A stretch of DNA of 64,000 nt from an uncultured Methylophilaceae bacterium (GTDB taxonomy: Bacteria > Pseudomonadota > Gammaproteobacteria > Burkholderiales > Methylophilaceae): NCBI GenBank assembly GCA_903953055.1, contig CAJBIA010000159.1:1-64000 (forward strand). Direction: 5' to 3'. A program made the position numbers and the translations under genes. The notes beneath the pieces were generated by a model. That model was not told the origin of the DNA, did no database searches, and worked only from the letters and a program-made list of their open reading frames with translations. Numbering within the stretch: the stretch's first letter is position 1; every line of letters starts with the position of its first letter. Shown piece by piece: positions 36,340 through 44,926 of this stretch.

Positions 36340-37860
36340 CTATATCTTTGCTGCACGTTTTTTTAAGAACTCCGTTAGCAAAGGGACTGGTCGACCTGTT
36401 GAACCTTTTTCCTTGCCAGAATTCCAGGCTGTTCCAGCAATATCCAAATGTGCCCAGTGATATTTTTTAGTAAAACGAGACAAGAAGCAAGCTGCAGTAA
36501 TACTACCGCCAGCACGACCGCCAATATTGGCTACATCAGCGAAATTGCTGTCCAATTGTGGTTGATATTCTTCCCACAATGGCATATGCCAGGCACGATC
36601 TAATGATTCTTCACCTGCAGATAAAAGCTCTTTTGCTAAGCGATCTTGATTGCTAAATAGCCCACTAGCATGATGACCCAAAGCAATAACACAAGCGCCT
36701 GTCAATGTCGCAATATCGACTACAGACGACGGCTCAAATCTTTCTGCGTAAGTTAGTGCATCACATAAAATCAGGCGACCTTCAGCATCCGTATTTAGCA
36801 CTTCAATAGTCTGTCCAGACATACTCGTCAATACGTCTCCAGGACGAATAGCATCAGCATCCGGCATATTTTCACAAGTTGGAATGATGCCAATCACGTT
36901 TAACTGCAAATCCATCTCAGCAATAGCTTTAAATGTGCCTAATACGCTCGCAGCGCCACACATGTCATACTTCATCTCATCCATTTCTGCACCTGGTTTG
37001 AGAGAAATACCACCCGTATCAAATGTAATCCCTTTGCCGACCAAAACTACGGGCTTCTGATTCTTTTCCCCCCGGAGGTGTTGCAAAATAATGAGTTTAG
37101 GTGGTTGCGCACTTCCTTGAGCAACACCTAAGAATGAGCCCATGCCCAACTTCTTCATTTCCTCACGCCCTAATACTTGCACTGTTAATCCATGCGATTT
37201 AACCATTGCTAATGCCTGCTCCGCCAAATAAGTTGGTGTGCATACATTTGGTGGCAAATTTCCTAAATCTTTTGCTAAACTGACACCAGAAGATAGTGCT
37301 ATACCTTGCTTCAACGCAATTTTTGCTTCTTGATTATCATCTTGCTCTGACACAAATATATCAAGCTTGTTGATTCCTTTTGTAGATTCTTTATCTGCCT
37401 TATCTTTTTTACCCTTCATCACATCAAAACGATACAGAGCATCATTGACGGCCTCTACCATCTGGGCAATTTTCCAGCTAGGATCTAGTTTTTTGTTATT
37501 CGCGTTTATAACATCCACTTCAGCTAAAAAACTTGCTACATCCCTAGCGCCAATTTTAGCAAGGGCTTTTATAGAAGCGATGGCTGCCTTACGATAAGCC
37601 TTATCACTTAATTCATCATGTTTACCCAGGCCAACTAATAAAATGCGCTCAGAATTTGTTCCGCGCACATTATGGAGCAGTAACGAAGAAGCTACTTTTC
37701 CATCCATATCTCCACGCTTTAATAGTTTGGTCAAAAAGCCCTCTGAACTATCATCAATAGCTTGTGCGGCATGACTTAATTTGCCTGACTCGTAGATGCC
37801 TACGATTACACAATCATTACGTTGTTTTTCCGATTTACCACTTTTTATGCTAAATTCCAT
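36340..37860 (-). CDS. pepA: Leucyl aminopeptidase (PepA, M17)
   Basis: A cytosolic hexameric aminopeptidase with two metal ions; in E. coli it also acts as a DNA-binding architectural protein. The 506 residues show GKGITFDTGGISLKPGAEMDEMKYDMCGA, the family signature NTDAEGRLILCDAL, and a C-terminal GTAWNSGKEKGSTGRPVPLL. It is divergent from lptF across 123 bases, the conserved arrangement in Proteobacteria. Confidence 0.97.
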   Translation of the reverse strand: MEFSIKSGKSEKQRNDCVIVGIYESGKLSHAAQAIDDSSEGFLTKLLKRGDMDGKVASSLLLHNVRGTNSERILLVGLGKHDELSDKAYRKAAIASIKALAKIGARDVASFLAEVDVINANNKKLDPSWKIAQMVEAVNDALYRFDVMKGKKDKADKESTKGINKLDIFVSEQDDNQEAKIALKQGIALSSGVSLAKDLGNLPPNVCTPTYLAEQALAMVKSHGLTVQVLGREEMKKLGMGSFLGVAQGSAQPPKLIILQHLRGEKNQKPVVLVGKGITFDTGGISLKPGAEMDEMKYDMCGAASVLGTFKAIAEMDLQLNVIGIIPTCENMPDADAIRPGDVLTSMSGQTIEVLNTDAEGRLILCDALTYAERFEPSSVVDIATLTGACVIALGHHASGLFSNQDRLAKELLSAGEESLDRAWHMPLWEEYQPQLDSNFADVANIGGRAGGSITAACFLSRFTKKYHWAHLDIAGTAWNSGKEKGSTGRPVPLLTEFLKKRAAKI

Positions 37861-37983
37861 TCAATAGATCCTTTTCGATAAATATCGTTGAATTATCCTG
37901 CGTTTTGGTTTGAAATCAAAATTTTGTCTGAAATCATTTGTAAACATATTTATTAAACAACCAAGTAAAAGCCCTGTTAATTT

Positions 37984-39072
37984 ATGATCTTTAAACGATC
38001 ACTCTCTCAAGAATTACTTCAAACAGCGATTGGTGCTTTTACAGTCCTATTTGGTATTGTCATCGCACAACGCATCACTTATTACATTGGAATTGCTGCA
38101 AACGGAAGCATAGCAAGCAATTCAATCAATACATTGTTGGGTTTCAGCATGCTTAAATTTTTGCCAATGCTACTTTCGCTCACCCTATTTTTAGCAGTTC
38201 TGCTTACGCTAACGCGTCAACATCGTGACAGCGAAATGGTGATTTGGTTTAGCTCAGGACAAGGATTAGCGGCATGGATAAGACCCATACTAACTTTTTC
38301 TGGGCCAGTAATTATTCTAATTGCATTTTTAAGCTTATTTGTCACTCCGTGGGCAACCAACAAAAGCAGTGACTACAAAACCCAACTTCAAAAACAAGAT
38401 GAGTTGGCGACCATCACGCCAGGGGTGTTTAAAGAGTCAAAACAAGCCAATCGAGTGTATTTTGTTGAAAGTTTTAACCAGCTCGGCGCCACAGTAAAAA
38501 ATATATTCATTCAATCTGTGCAACATCAAAAACTGGGCGTTATTGTTGCTAAGCAAGGGCACAGGGAAACAATGGAAAATCATGATAATTTCTTAATCAT
38601 GGAACAAGGTCGCAGATATGAAGGAAAGCCTGAGACTTCTGAATTCTCATCAACGACTTTTGAAAAGTATGCAGTACGCCTCGAAGCAAAGGAAACGAAA
38701 GAGCCCCCAGCTAAAGTCATTCAAGCTGTTCCAATTAATGTATTGCTTAGTGTGCATAACCCCACTAATAATGCAGAGATTCAGGGCCGTATAGCAACCC
38801 CAATATCTGCATTAATTTTAGTCTTACTTGCTATCCCACTTAGCTTTGTTGATCCACGCTCTGGTAGGTCTAGTAATGTGGCCATGGCTGTTCTAATTTA
38901 TATCATCTATATCAATATGATTAGCATTGCCCAAGCATGGTTAGTGCAAGAAAAAATAAGTCCCATTATCGGACTATGGCCAGTACATCTAATATTTCTT
39001 TCATTAACAATCTATTTATTTTATCGACGGGCATCTCAGTTGCCTTTAATGCCAAGACTGTGGAATAAATGA
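37984..39072 (+). CDS. lptF: LPS export ABC transporter permease LptF
   Basis: LptF with LptG and LptB extracts lipopolysaccharide from the inner membrane. The 362-residue protein has three N-terminal and three C-terminal membrane helices around a periplasmic jellyroll domain (about 125-260). Typical features are the start MIFKRSLSQELLQTAIGAF and the LLAIPLSFVDPRSGRSSN motif. It overlaps lptG by 4 bases. The protein beginning with RSL matches LptF rather than LptG. Confidence 0.95.
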   Translation: MIFKRSLSQELLQTAIGAFTVLFGIVIAQRITYYIGIAANGSIASNSINTLLGFSMLKFLPMLLSLTLFLAVLLTLTRQHRDSEMVIWFSSGQGLAAWIRPILTFSGPVIILIAFLSLFVTPWATNKSSDYKTQLQKQDELATITPGVFKESKQANRVYFVESFNQLGATVKNIFIQSVQHQKLGVIVAKQGHRETMENHDNFLIMEQGRRYEGKPETSEFSSTTFEKYAVRLEAKETKEPPAKVIQAVPINVLLSVHNPTNNAEIQGRIATPISALILVLLAIPLSFVDPRSGRSSNVAMAVLIYIIYINMISIAQAWLVQEKISPIIGLWPVHLIFLSLTIYLFYRRASQLPLMPRLWNK

Positions 39073-40139
39073 ATATTGTTAACCGATATTTAATAAAAGA
39101 AACAACCTATAGCATCCTGCTAATTATGGTTGCATTGCTTGCCATGTTCGCCTTTTTCGATTTATTACAAGAGTTAGAAAGCGTAGGTAAGGGCACTTAT
39201 GGTATCGGGAAGATTATCATTTTTGTAATGCTAAGTGCACCAGGCCATATTTATGAAATCGTTCCAGTTGCTGTGCTCATTGGAACCATATATTCACTTG
39301 GTCAATTTGCCAGAAACTCTGAACTCGTTATTTTTCGGGTCAGTGGAGTATCCATAGCCAACATCGGGCTTTCTTTATTGCGTATTGGTTTAGCTTTTGC
39401 ATTAATAACCTTTATAGTGGGGGAGGTTCTCACCCCTATTAGCGAAAAAACAGCACAAAGAATGCGTATCAAGGCTATTGATTCGGTGATCGCGCAAGAC
39501 TTTCGTTCTGGACTATGGGTAAAAGATGGCAAAAATTTCGTAAACGTTGAACAGGTTCTTCCAGATGCTCAGCTACTTAATATTCACATCTATGAATTTG
39601 ATGAGAACTTCCAGATGAAAATGGTTAGTCAAGCTAAAACTGGAATATTCAATGGGGAAAACTGGGATTTAACCGATCTAACTCAGACCTATTTAGAAAA
39701 AAGTAGTGTTAAATCCAATCACTTAGCTAAGGCAGAATGGAAGTCCCTAATTCGACCAGAACTGCTTAATATTCTTTTAGTTGTTCCTGAGAAAATGTCC
39801 GCATGGAATCTCTATTCCTACATTTCACACTTAACCAAAAATAAGCAAAAAACTTCTCGTTATGAAATTGCTTTATGGGCTAAAGTAGTCTACCCAATGG
39901 CTTCATTAGTGATGGTTCTCCTTGCCTTGCCATTTGGGTTTTTACAGCAACGCTCTGGCGGGGTAGCTAATAAACTGTTTGCTGGCGTATTACTCGGGAT
40001 TTTATTTCAAGTACTCAATAAAGTTTCATTGCACTTAGGCCTACTTAATGATTGGACAGCATTTTCAAGCGCCTTCATGCCAACCTTCTTATTCTTTTTG
40101 GGTGGGGTTTTTATGTTGATGTGGGTAGAAACTCAATAA
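39069..40139 (+). CDS. lptG: LPS export ABC transporter permease LptG
   Basis: Partner permease of LptF in the LptBFG complex. The 356-residue protein opens MNIVNRYLIKETTYSILLIMVALLAMF and contains the LLALPFGFLQQRSGGVANKLFAG motif and six membrane helices flanking a periplasmic domain. The start overlaps lptF. Convergent with the RDD gene, with a hairpin spanning both stop codons. Confidence 0.95.
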   Translation: MNIVNRYLIKETTYSILLIMVALLAMFAFFDLLQELESVGKGTYGIGKIIIFVMLSAPGHIYEIVPVAVLIGTIYSLGQFARNSELVIFRVSGVSIANIGLSLLRIGLAFALITFIVGEVLTPISEKTAQRMRIKAIDSVIAQDFRSGLWVKDGKNFVNVEQVLPDAQLLNIHIYEFDENFQMKMVSQAKTGIFNGENWDLTDLTQTYLEKSSVKSNHLAKAEWKSLIRPELLNILLVVPEKMSAWNLYSYISHLTKNKQKTSRYEIALWAKVVYPMASLVMVLLALPFGFLQQRSGGVANKLFAGVLLGILFQVLNKVSLHLGLLNDWTAFSSAFMPTFLFFLGGVFMLMWVETQ

Positions 40140-40190
40140 ATCTTAAATATAAATAGTATTTAAATATGGGAGTTTATTGAGTGTTTTTTG
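40131..40190 (+). terminator. Probable terminator overlapping lptG and RDD gene ends
   Basis: An inverted repeat (ACTCAATAAA at 40131-40140 and TTTATTGAGT at 40173-40182), with inner pairing TTAAATA/TATTTAA, encloses the lptG stop and the convergent RDD stop. It is followed on the plus strand by GTTTTTTG. It is AT-rich and less stable than the other hairpins here. Confidence 0.5.
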
Positions 40191-40593
40191 GAATCTCGAT
40201 TAAGCGCCCACCAGAAAATCTATCATGCAAAGATAAACCTTCCCTATCAAATATCGCCCATATAAACCCGATTGCAAAAAACATCAAACTGAAACTTGCT
40301 ATGACATAACGTTTAATTGCGCATTCCATACTTAAGAAGTTCCCATCATATCCAAGCAGTTGGAGATTCCAAGTTTTCATTGCCAAAGTTTGGCCAGACT
40401 TCACCCAACAAAAAACAAAATACAAGCCAACAATAAGCCATGAGTAAACGAACAAATAGAGTCTCTGCATATCTGTGCGGGGGTCACCAAATAAGGCGCG
40501 ATGAATAATGCCTGCAACAAACAGGATCGCGAACAACAAAATACTCTCATATAGCATGCATGCAATACGTTTAAAAATATCAGTGGCCTTCAT
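40174..40593 (-). CDS. RDD-family membrane protein
   Basis: A 139-residue inner-membrane protein with three hydrophobic helices (about 14-30, 47-66, 103-120). It begins with the RDD-family pattern, where the IFKRIACMLYES segment places a conserved Arg/Asp-type motif at the first helix, and contains KSGQTLAMKTWNLQLL and LSLHDRFSGGRLI. RDD proteins have been linked to ion transport in some bacteria, but their role is generally unknown. Immediately downstream of the DUF3106 gene (no gap), likely in the sigma-factor operon. Confidence 0.8.
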   Translation of the reverse strand: MKATDIFKRIACMLYESILLFAILFVAGIIHRALFGDPRTDMQRLYLFVYSWLIVGLYFVFCWVKSGQTLAMKTWNLQLLGYDGNFLSMECAIKRYVIASFSLMFFAIGFIWAIFDREGLSLHDRFSGGRLIEIPKNTQ

Positions 40594-41043
40594 TTAGCGC
40601 TCTAGATCCTCCCTGCCAAAAATTTCTGGATTTTGCTCTCTAAGTTGTTGGCGCCTTTCCGGAGAGGATTCACGATACTCGTGCCATTTTTTATGTATCG
40701 CTTCTTTTTTTTCTGGAGGCAAGGATTTAAATTGTTGATATCGTTTACGTGCATTTTCACGCTCATAGGGCGTCATTCTGCTCCAATTAAATAAACGATT
40801 TTGAATCCGCTCTTGCCGATCGGAAGGCATCTTTGGGTAATCACGAACTATGTCCAACATCCGCTCCCGTTGCCAAGGGCGAAGACCATCCCAATCTTGA
40901 GCCAATGGTGCTAAAACTTTTCTCTGATCATCATTAAGTGTGGCCCAGGCAGCGTCATCATTATCTTCAGCCATAGCTAAAGAAGAAGAAAAATTAATTG
41001 CAAGAAAAACTAGAATTACTACTGAGTGTTTTCTGATAGCCAT
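40594..41043 (-). CDS. DUF3106 secreted helical-repeat protein
   Basis: A 149-residue periplasmic protein with a Sec signal peptide (HSVVILVFLAINFSSSLAMA). The mature part is charged and built of about five units of 17-19 residues, each with a Pro followed by Arg/Lys-rich helix (Pro at 56, 73, 92, 110 and 128; for example MTPYERENARKRYQQF). This matches DUF3106, whose function is unknown. It overlaps the DUF3619 gene by 25 bases on the same strand, within a sigma factor operon, so a periplasmic sensing role is possible. Confidence 0.82.
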   Translation of the reverse strand: MAIRKHSVVILVFLAINFSSSLAMAEDNDDAAWATLNDDQRKVLAPLAQDWDGLRPWQRERMLDIVRDYPKMPSDRQERIQNRLFNWSRMTPYERENARKRYQQFKSLPPEKKEAIHKKWHEYRESSPERRQQLREQNPEIFGREDLER

Positions 41044-41432
41044 GTTCCAAAACCTTCATTCAAAAAAACTTCTGGAGGCACTTCTGAAGCCAATAAGTAC
41101 GCATCTCCTGATTCCGACTCGAGTTCATTCTGATTAGGAATATTCTTTATCGTCAAAAACATGGCTAAACCGAAACCTAGCATCAATAACATCATTAATA
41201 AACGATGCTGATACCAATAATCCCCAAAAAATCTTAATACACCATTTTGACTCATAACAGCCTTTGAGGTCGGCTTCATCATTTTGGCTAAAGCTTCTTC
41301 ACGCGCATAAGTAAGTTTGGATGCAATCGTGTTGTCTAGGTTAAAGGCGTTTTCATCTAAAAGCGAAACGATGCGCTTTGCAATTTCTTGTTCTCGCAAC
41401 TCACTTTTCTGTTTTTGTTCATCAGCCTTCAT
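41019..41432 (-). CDS. DUF3619 membrane protein, candidate anti-sigma factor
   Basis: A 137-residue protein with a cytoplasmic N-terminal part of about 75 residues, a single helix (RLLMMLLMLGFGLAMFLTI) and a periplasmic C-terminal tail of about 35 residues. The topology is that of an anti-sigma factor. The start ATG at 41432 has AGGAG 6 bases upstream and overlaps the sigma factor stop, so the two are coupled. DUF3619 assignment rests on length, context and the N-terminal ELREQEIAKRIVSLLDENA. The anti-sigma role is inference. Confidence 0.78.
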   Translation of the reverse strand: MKADEQKQKSELREQEIAKRIVSLLDENAFNLDNTIASKLTYAREEALAKMMKPTSKAVMSQNGVLRFFGDYWYQHRLLMMLLMLGFGLAMFLTIKNIPNQNELESESGDAYLLASEVPPEVFLNEGFGTWLSENTQ

Positions 41433-42039
41433 CAATTTCTCCTTTCTTAGATAATAACGTTCTTAGAAGCAATTTTTCTGCCAGTCCATGTTTTTCTAAA
41501 GTTGTGGCCATAGTGCGCACCGCTCTTGAACAGTGAGTTTTGACACTTCCTTGCGAACAACCCATTGCAGCAGCTGTTTCTGCGACATCCATATCCTCCC
41601 AATAACGCATCACAAAAGCTTCTCGTTGACGCGTAGGAAGTTTACTTAAAGCATCTTCAATCAACGCCATAGTTTGGCGCTGTTCTAATTGCGCAGATGG
41701 CTCATTAAGAATATCGCCATTTGCTGAACCAATTGTTTCAAGTGGGTCTGATTCCTCACCATCATCCCCAATAACACTAAATGACGAGAGCAATGTAGTC
41801 CAAATATTTCTAACTTTTTGACGCCGCCAATAGTCCCGCATCGTATTTTGTAAAATACGCTGGAAAAGCATGGGAAACTCACTTACTGGCCGAGTTGCAT
41901 ACTTTTCTGCTAGCTTCATCATTGCATCCTGGACAATATCTAAAGCAGCATGATCATCTCTTACGGCATAAGCGGTTTGCTTAAAAGCCCTGCGCTCAAC
42001 CTGCGCGAGAAAGTCTGACAATTCTTGTCTAGTTGACAT
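41422..42039 (-). CDS. RNA polymerase sigma factor, ECF type
   Basis: A 205-residue sigma-70 family protein. Region 2 (about 20-85) contains HAALDIVQDAMMKLAEKYATRP and the DYWRRQKVR strand. Region 4 (about 140-185) has LPTRQREAFVMRYWEDMDVAETAAAMGCSQGSVKTHCSRAVRTM, a typical -35 binding helix-turn-helix. An acidic linker of about 45 residues (DDGEESDPLETIG) separates them. It is the first gene of a group followed by DUF3619, DUF3106 and RDD genes. Confidence 0.9.
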   Translation of the reverse strand: MSTRQELSDFLAQVERRAFKQTAYAVRDDHAALDIVQDAMMKLAEKYATRPVSEFPMLFQRILQNTMRDYWRRQKVRNIWTTLLSSFSVIGDDGEESDPLETIGSANGDILNEPSAQLEQRQTMALIEDALSKLPTRQREAFVMRYWEDMDVAETAAAMGCSQGSVKTHCSRAVRTMATTLEKHGLAEKLLLRTLLSKKGEIDEG

Positions 42040-42111
42040 ATTGTCTTAATAGATACGTTTTAAAGTTGAAAAGCAAAGATATAGGTAATCTTAATAAAAA
42101 CACATTCACAC

Positions 42112-43113
42112 TTAGCCTAGTGCAATTGCTAAATAAGCGATGTACATGAACCCATTCACCCAAACATGCCAAACTCGGAGTTGCCCTCGAGAAATCATCC
42201 AACGCAACCAAAGCACACCCAGCAATGTAATTACGACACCTGCAAATACTTCCTTTTGTGGGGCCCAAGGCGTAAGCATAATGCCAATGGCTGGTAATAA
42301 AGTCCCCTGAAAAACTAGCGCCCCTGTAATGTTACCGAAAGCTAAGGTGTCTTTTCCTTTACGTATCCACAAAATACTATTCACCTTCTCGGGAAGCTCC
42401 GTGGCTATTGGAATAACCAGTAAAGAAAGCAATAAAGGCGTTATCCCCAAAATTTCTGAGGCACTTTGAATTCCAAAAATAAAACCTTTAGCACCTCCTA
42501 CCAAAAGCATTAATCCTAATAAAAGTTGAACTAAGATTACAGCCGCATGGTTGGGCAATCCTAAGCGACATAAAAACATAGGACTTTCTGCTTCCGTAGC
42601 ATGGCCATCCGCAACCAAACCTTTAGAAGCGCGCAAAGTGAGCATGATATAGATAAAATAAATCATAACCATCACAAAGCCGATCACATACCGCACGGCT
42701 TTAATCTCATGCGGGACAAACAATGCTATGGTTGCAAAACCAAAAGCAACAATAAAGAAATTTAAATCCCTTCTAAGGCCAGTTCTCTCAGGATGGAAAT
42801 GCCCACTAGCCTTTCTATTTTTTAAGACAGCAAAAGCCAATAGTGAAATTGATAAGGTAGATAACATGAGCGGCGCTCCTAAAATTGCACCGACCCCAAT
42901 TTCCTCATTCAAATGCGCATCACTCGTGCCTGCCATCAAAGCCAAAAGCGGTACTGATGTTTCAGGCAAAGCCGTTCCGACTGCTGCAAATAAAGAGCCC
43001 GTAACCCCCTCTGATATACCAAGTTTTTCACCTAAATGCTCAAGCGCATTGGTAAACACTTCGGCAGCAATTAGAATAACAATCAGGAATAAGAGTAGTT
43101 CAGCAAAAATCAT
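42112..43113 (-). CDS. Ca2+/cation antiporter of the CaCA family (YrbG-like)
   Basis: A 333-residue inner-membrane protein with about ten helices and the two inverted alpha-repeats of Na+/Ca2+ exchanger-like proteins: GSLFAAVGTALPETSVPL and LLSLLVIPIATELPEKVNS, each with the acidic ion-site residues. Ion specificity is not readable from sequence. Stands alone, divergent from ampD by 55 bases. Confidence 0.88.
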   Translation of the reverse strand: MIFAELLLFLIVILIAAEVFTNALEHLGEKLGISEGVTGSLFAAVGTALPETSVPLLALMAGTSDAHLNEEIGVGAILGAPLMLSTLSISLLAFAVLKNRKASGHFHPERTGLRRDLNFFIVAFGFATIALFVPHEIKAVRYVIGFVMVMIYFIYIMLTLRASKGLVADGHATEAESPMFLCRLGLPNHAAVILVQLLLGLMLLVGGAKGFIFGIQSASEILGITPLLLSLLVIPIATELPEKVNSILWIRKGKDTLAFGNITGALVFQGTLLPAIGIMLTPWAPQKEVFAGVVITLLGVLWLRWMISRGQLRVWHVWVNGFMYIAYLAIALG

Positions 43114-43168
43114 GAAGTCACCTCAAAAAATATATGGCTGAATTTTATCGGATAAGCGATTATTAAGC

Positions 43169-43705
43169 ATGCAGAATCTACAAATCAATCTGAATGGAAT
43201 ATGTAGCGAAGCGATTTATATCCTATCGCCAAATATAGATGCGCGTCCTACACCAATTGATATTTCATTGATCGTTATCCACAACATAAGCTTGCCGCCA
43301 AATCAATATGGAGGCAATGGCGTCATCGAACTCTTTACCAACCGCCTAAATCCAAAAGAGCATCCTTATTACGCCAAAATAGCAGAGCTAAAAGTCTCAT
43401 CCCATTTCTTCATTCGTAGGGATGGCACCCTATTGCAATTTGCATCTTGCAATGACCGCGCCTGGCATGCCGGTTTGTCAAATTGGGGAGGGAGAGACGG
43501 CTGCAATGACTTTTCAATCGGCATAGAGCTAGAGGGTAGCGACTTTGAAGCCTTTGAACCACTGCAATATGAAACACTCAACGCTCTAATTACAGCGATT
43601 AAAGAATGTTACTCAATTCAAGCAATTACGGGTCACTCTGATATTGCCCCAGGCCGAAAAACCGATCCTGGTCCTTATTTTGATTGGTCCACCGTTAAGA
43701 CTTAA
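43169..43705 (+). CDS. ampD: 1,6-anhydro-N-acetylmuramyl-L-alanine amidase AmpD
   Basis: Cytosolic zinc amidase of cell-wall recycling. The 178-residue protein has the zinc and catalytic residues in LIVIHNISLPP, the conserved FFIRRDGTLLQFASCNDRAWHAGLSNWGGR segment, GIELEGSD, and the C-terminal GHSDIAPGRKTDPGPYFDW. No signal peptide, as expected for AmpD rather than AmiD. Confidence 0.96.
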   Translation: MQNLQINLNGICSEAIYILSPNIDARPTPIDISLIVIHNISLPPNQYGGNGVIELFTNRLNPKEHPYYAKIAELKVSSHFFIRRDGTLLQFASCNDRAWHAGLSNWGGRDGCNDFSIGIELEGSDFEAFEPLQYETLNALITAIKECYSIQAITGHSDIAPGRKTDPGPYFDWSTVKT

Positions 43706-43764
43706 TCACACTTTTTATATGACTATCGCTATACTCCCATTATCATCTATTGAAAGTTTTTGGC

Positions 43765-44886
43765 ATGCTAAGACAGCAACATCATTCAAATCGCAACACA
43801 ATACTTTCTTCAATTGTTGCAATAACATTCATGAGTTTAGCTTTAATTTCTTGCGGGAAAAAAGAAGCTGAATCAGACTCAAAAAAGAAACCTCAATCAG
43901 TGCTAATTAGCACAACGATTGCAGAAACTAGCACATTAGAAGTTCGAGAGGAATCTATCGGTACTTTAGAAGGACTAATTGACCCAACTGTTGCGGCTGA
44001 AGTCGCTGGCAGAGTAACAAAAATCTTGGCTCACCCAGGACAAGCAGTAAGAAAAGGAGAATCTTTAGTATTGCTTGATGCCACAGATTACAACTTACAG
44101 CGCACTCAGTTGCAAGCAGAAGTCGCCAGGCTGGAAGCGCTAACTAATAATCAAGGCCGGATCGTAGAACGCAATCAAGTATTACTTCAAAAAAACTTCA
44201 TTTCACAAAATGCCCTAGAAGATGCAACGACCCAACATGTTGCTCTTCAACAGCAACTTGATGGAGCAAAAGCACAAATTGCGATCATTGATCACACTCG
44301 CACAAAAACCACTGTCATTGCACCAATCGATGGTGTAGTGCAGAAACAAATTGTTTCTGCTGGTGATTTCGTCAAAATTGGCGACCCTCTATTGCAGATC
44401 ATCAGCAAACAAAAACTAATCGCACATTTACCATTGCCGGAAAATATTGCTGCCAAAATCCACGCTGGCATAAAGGTCCGCCTAACCACACCAACTTCTC
44501 CCGATGAGGTCATTAGTACCATCCGCGAATTAAAACCGCTCATTACCGAAACGAGCCGCGCCGTCGATGTGATTGCGGCTGTCACTAATCAGCCAGGCTG
44601 GCAACCTGGCGCAAGCGTGAAAGGTGAAATTATCTTGGGCGAGCATGCCAATGCTGTTTTAATTCCTGAACAATGCGTAGTCTTAAGGCCTGCAGGTGAA
44701 GTAGTTTATGTAGTAAAAGATGGATTATCACTGCAACACATCGTAAAAACTGGGATGCGACAAGACGGAAAAATTGAAATTATCAACGGCTTAAGTGCTG
44801 GAGATGTGATTGCTAAAGATGGAGCTGCATTTCTGACCGACAAAGCCAAAGTGAAAATTCAACCCAAAAAACAATCAAAACAATAA
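43765..44886 (+). CDS. RND efflux periplasmic adaptor lipoprotein
   Basis: A membrane-fusion protein linking an RND pump to an outer-membrane channel. It has a lipoprotein signal (SIVAITFMSLALISCGKK, with Cys at the lipobox), a hairpin and lipoyl domain (AGRVTKILAHPGQAVRKGESLVLLD; VIAPIDGVVQKQIVSAGDFV), and beta-barrel and membrane-proximal domains. Starting at the ATG at 43765 gives 373 residues; a TTG five codons upstream is open but lacks a ribosome site. The pump gene follows after 40 bases. Confidence 0.92.
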   Translation: MLRQQHHSNRNTILSSIVAITFMSLALISCGKKEAESDSKKKPQSVLISTTIAETSTLEVREESIGTLEGLIDPTVAAEVAGRVTKILAHPGQAVRKGESLVLLDATDYNLQRTQLQAEVARLEALTNNQGRIVERNQVLLQKNFISQNALEDATTQHVALQQQLDGAKAQIAIIDHTRTKTTVIAPIDGVVQKQIVSAGDFVKIGDPLLQIISKQKLIAHLPLPENIAAKIHAGIKVRLTTPTSPDEVISTIRELKPLITETSRAVDVIAAVTNQPGWQPGASVKGEIILGEHANAVLIPEQCVVLRPAGEVVYVVKDGLSLQHIVKTGMRQDGKIEIINGLSAGDVIAKDGAAFLTDKAKVKIQPKKQSKQ

Positions 44887-44926
44887 AACCCCATAAAAAC
44901 AGTATAAGAATCCAAGAGAATATTGC

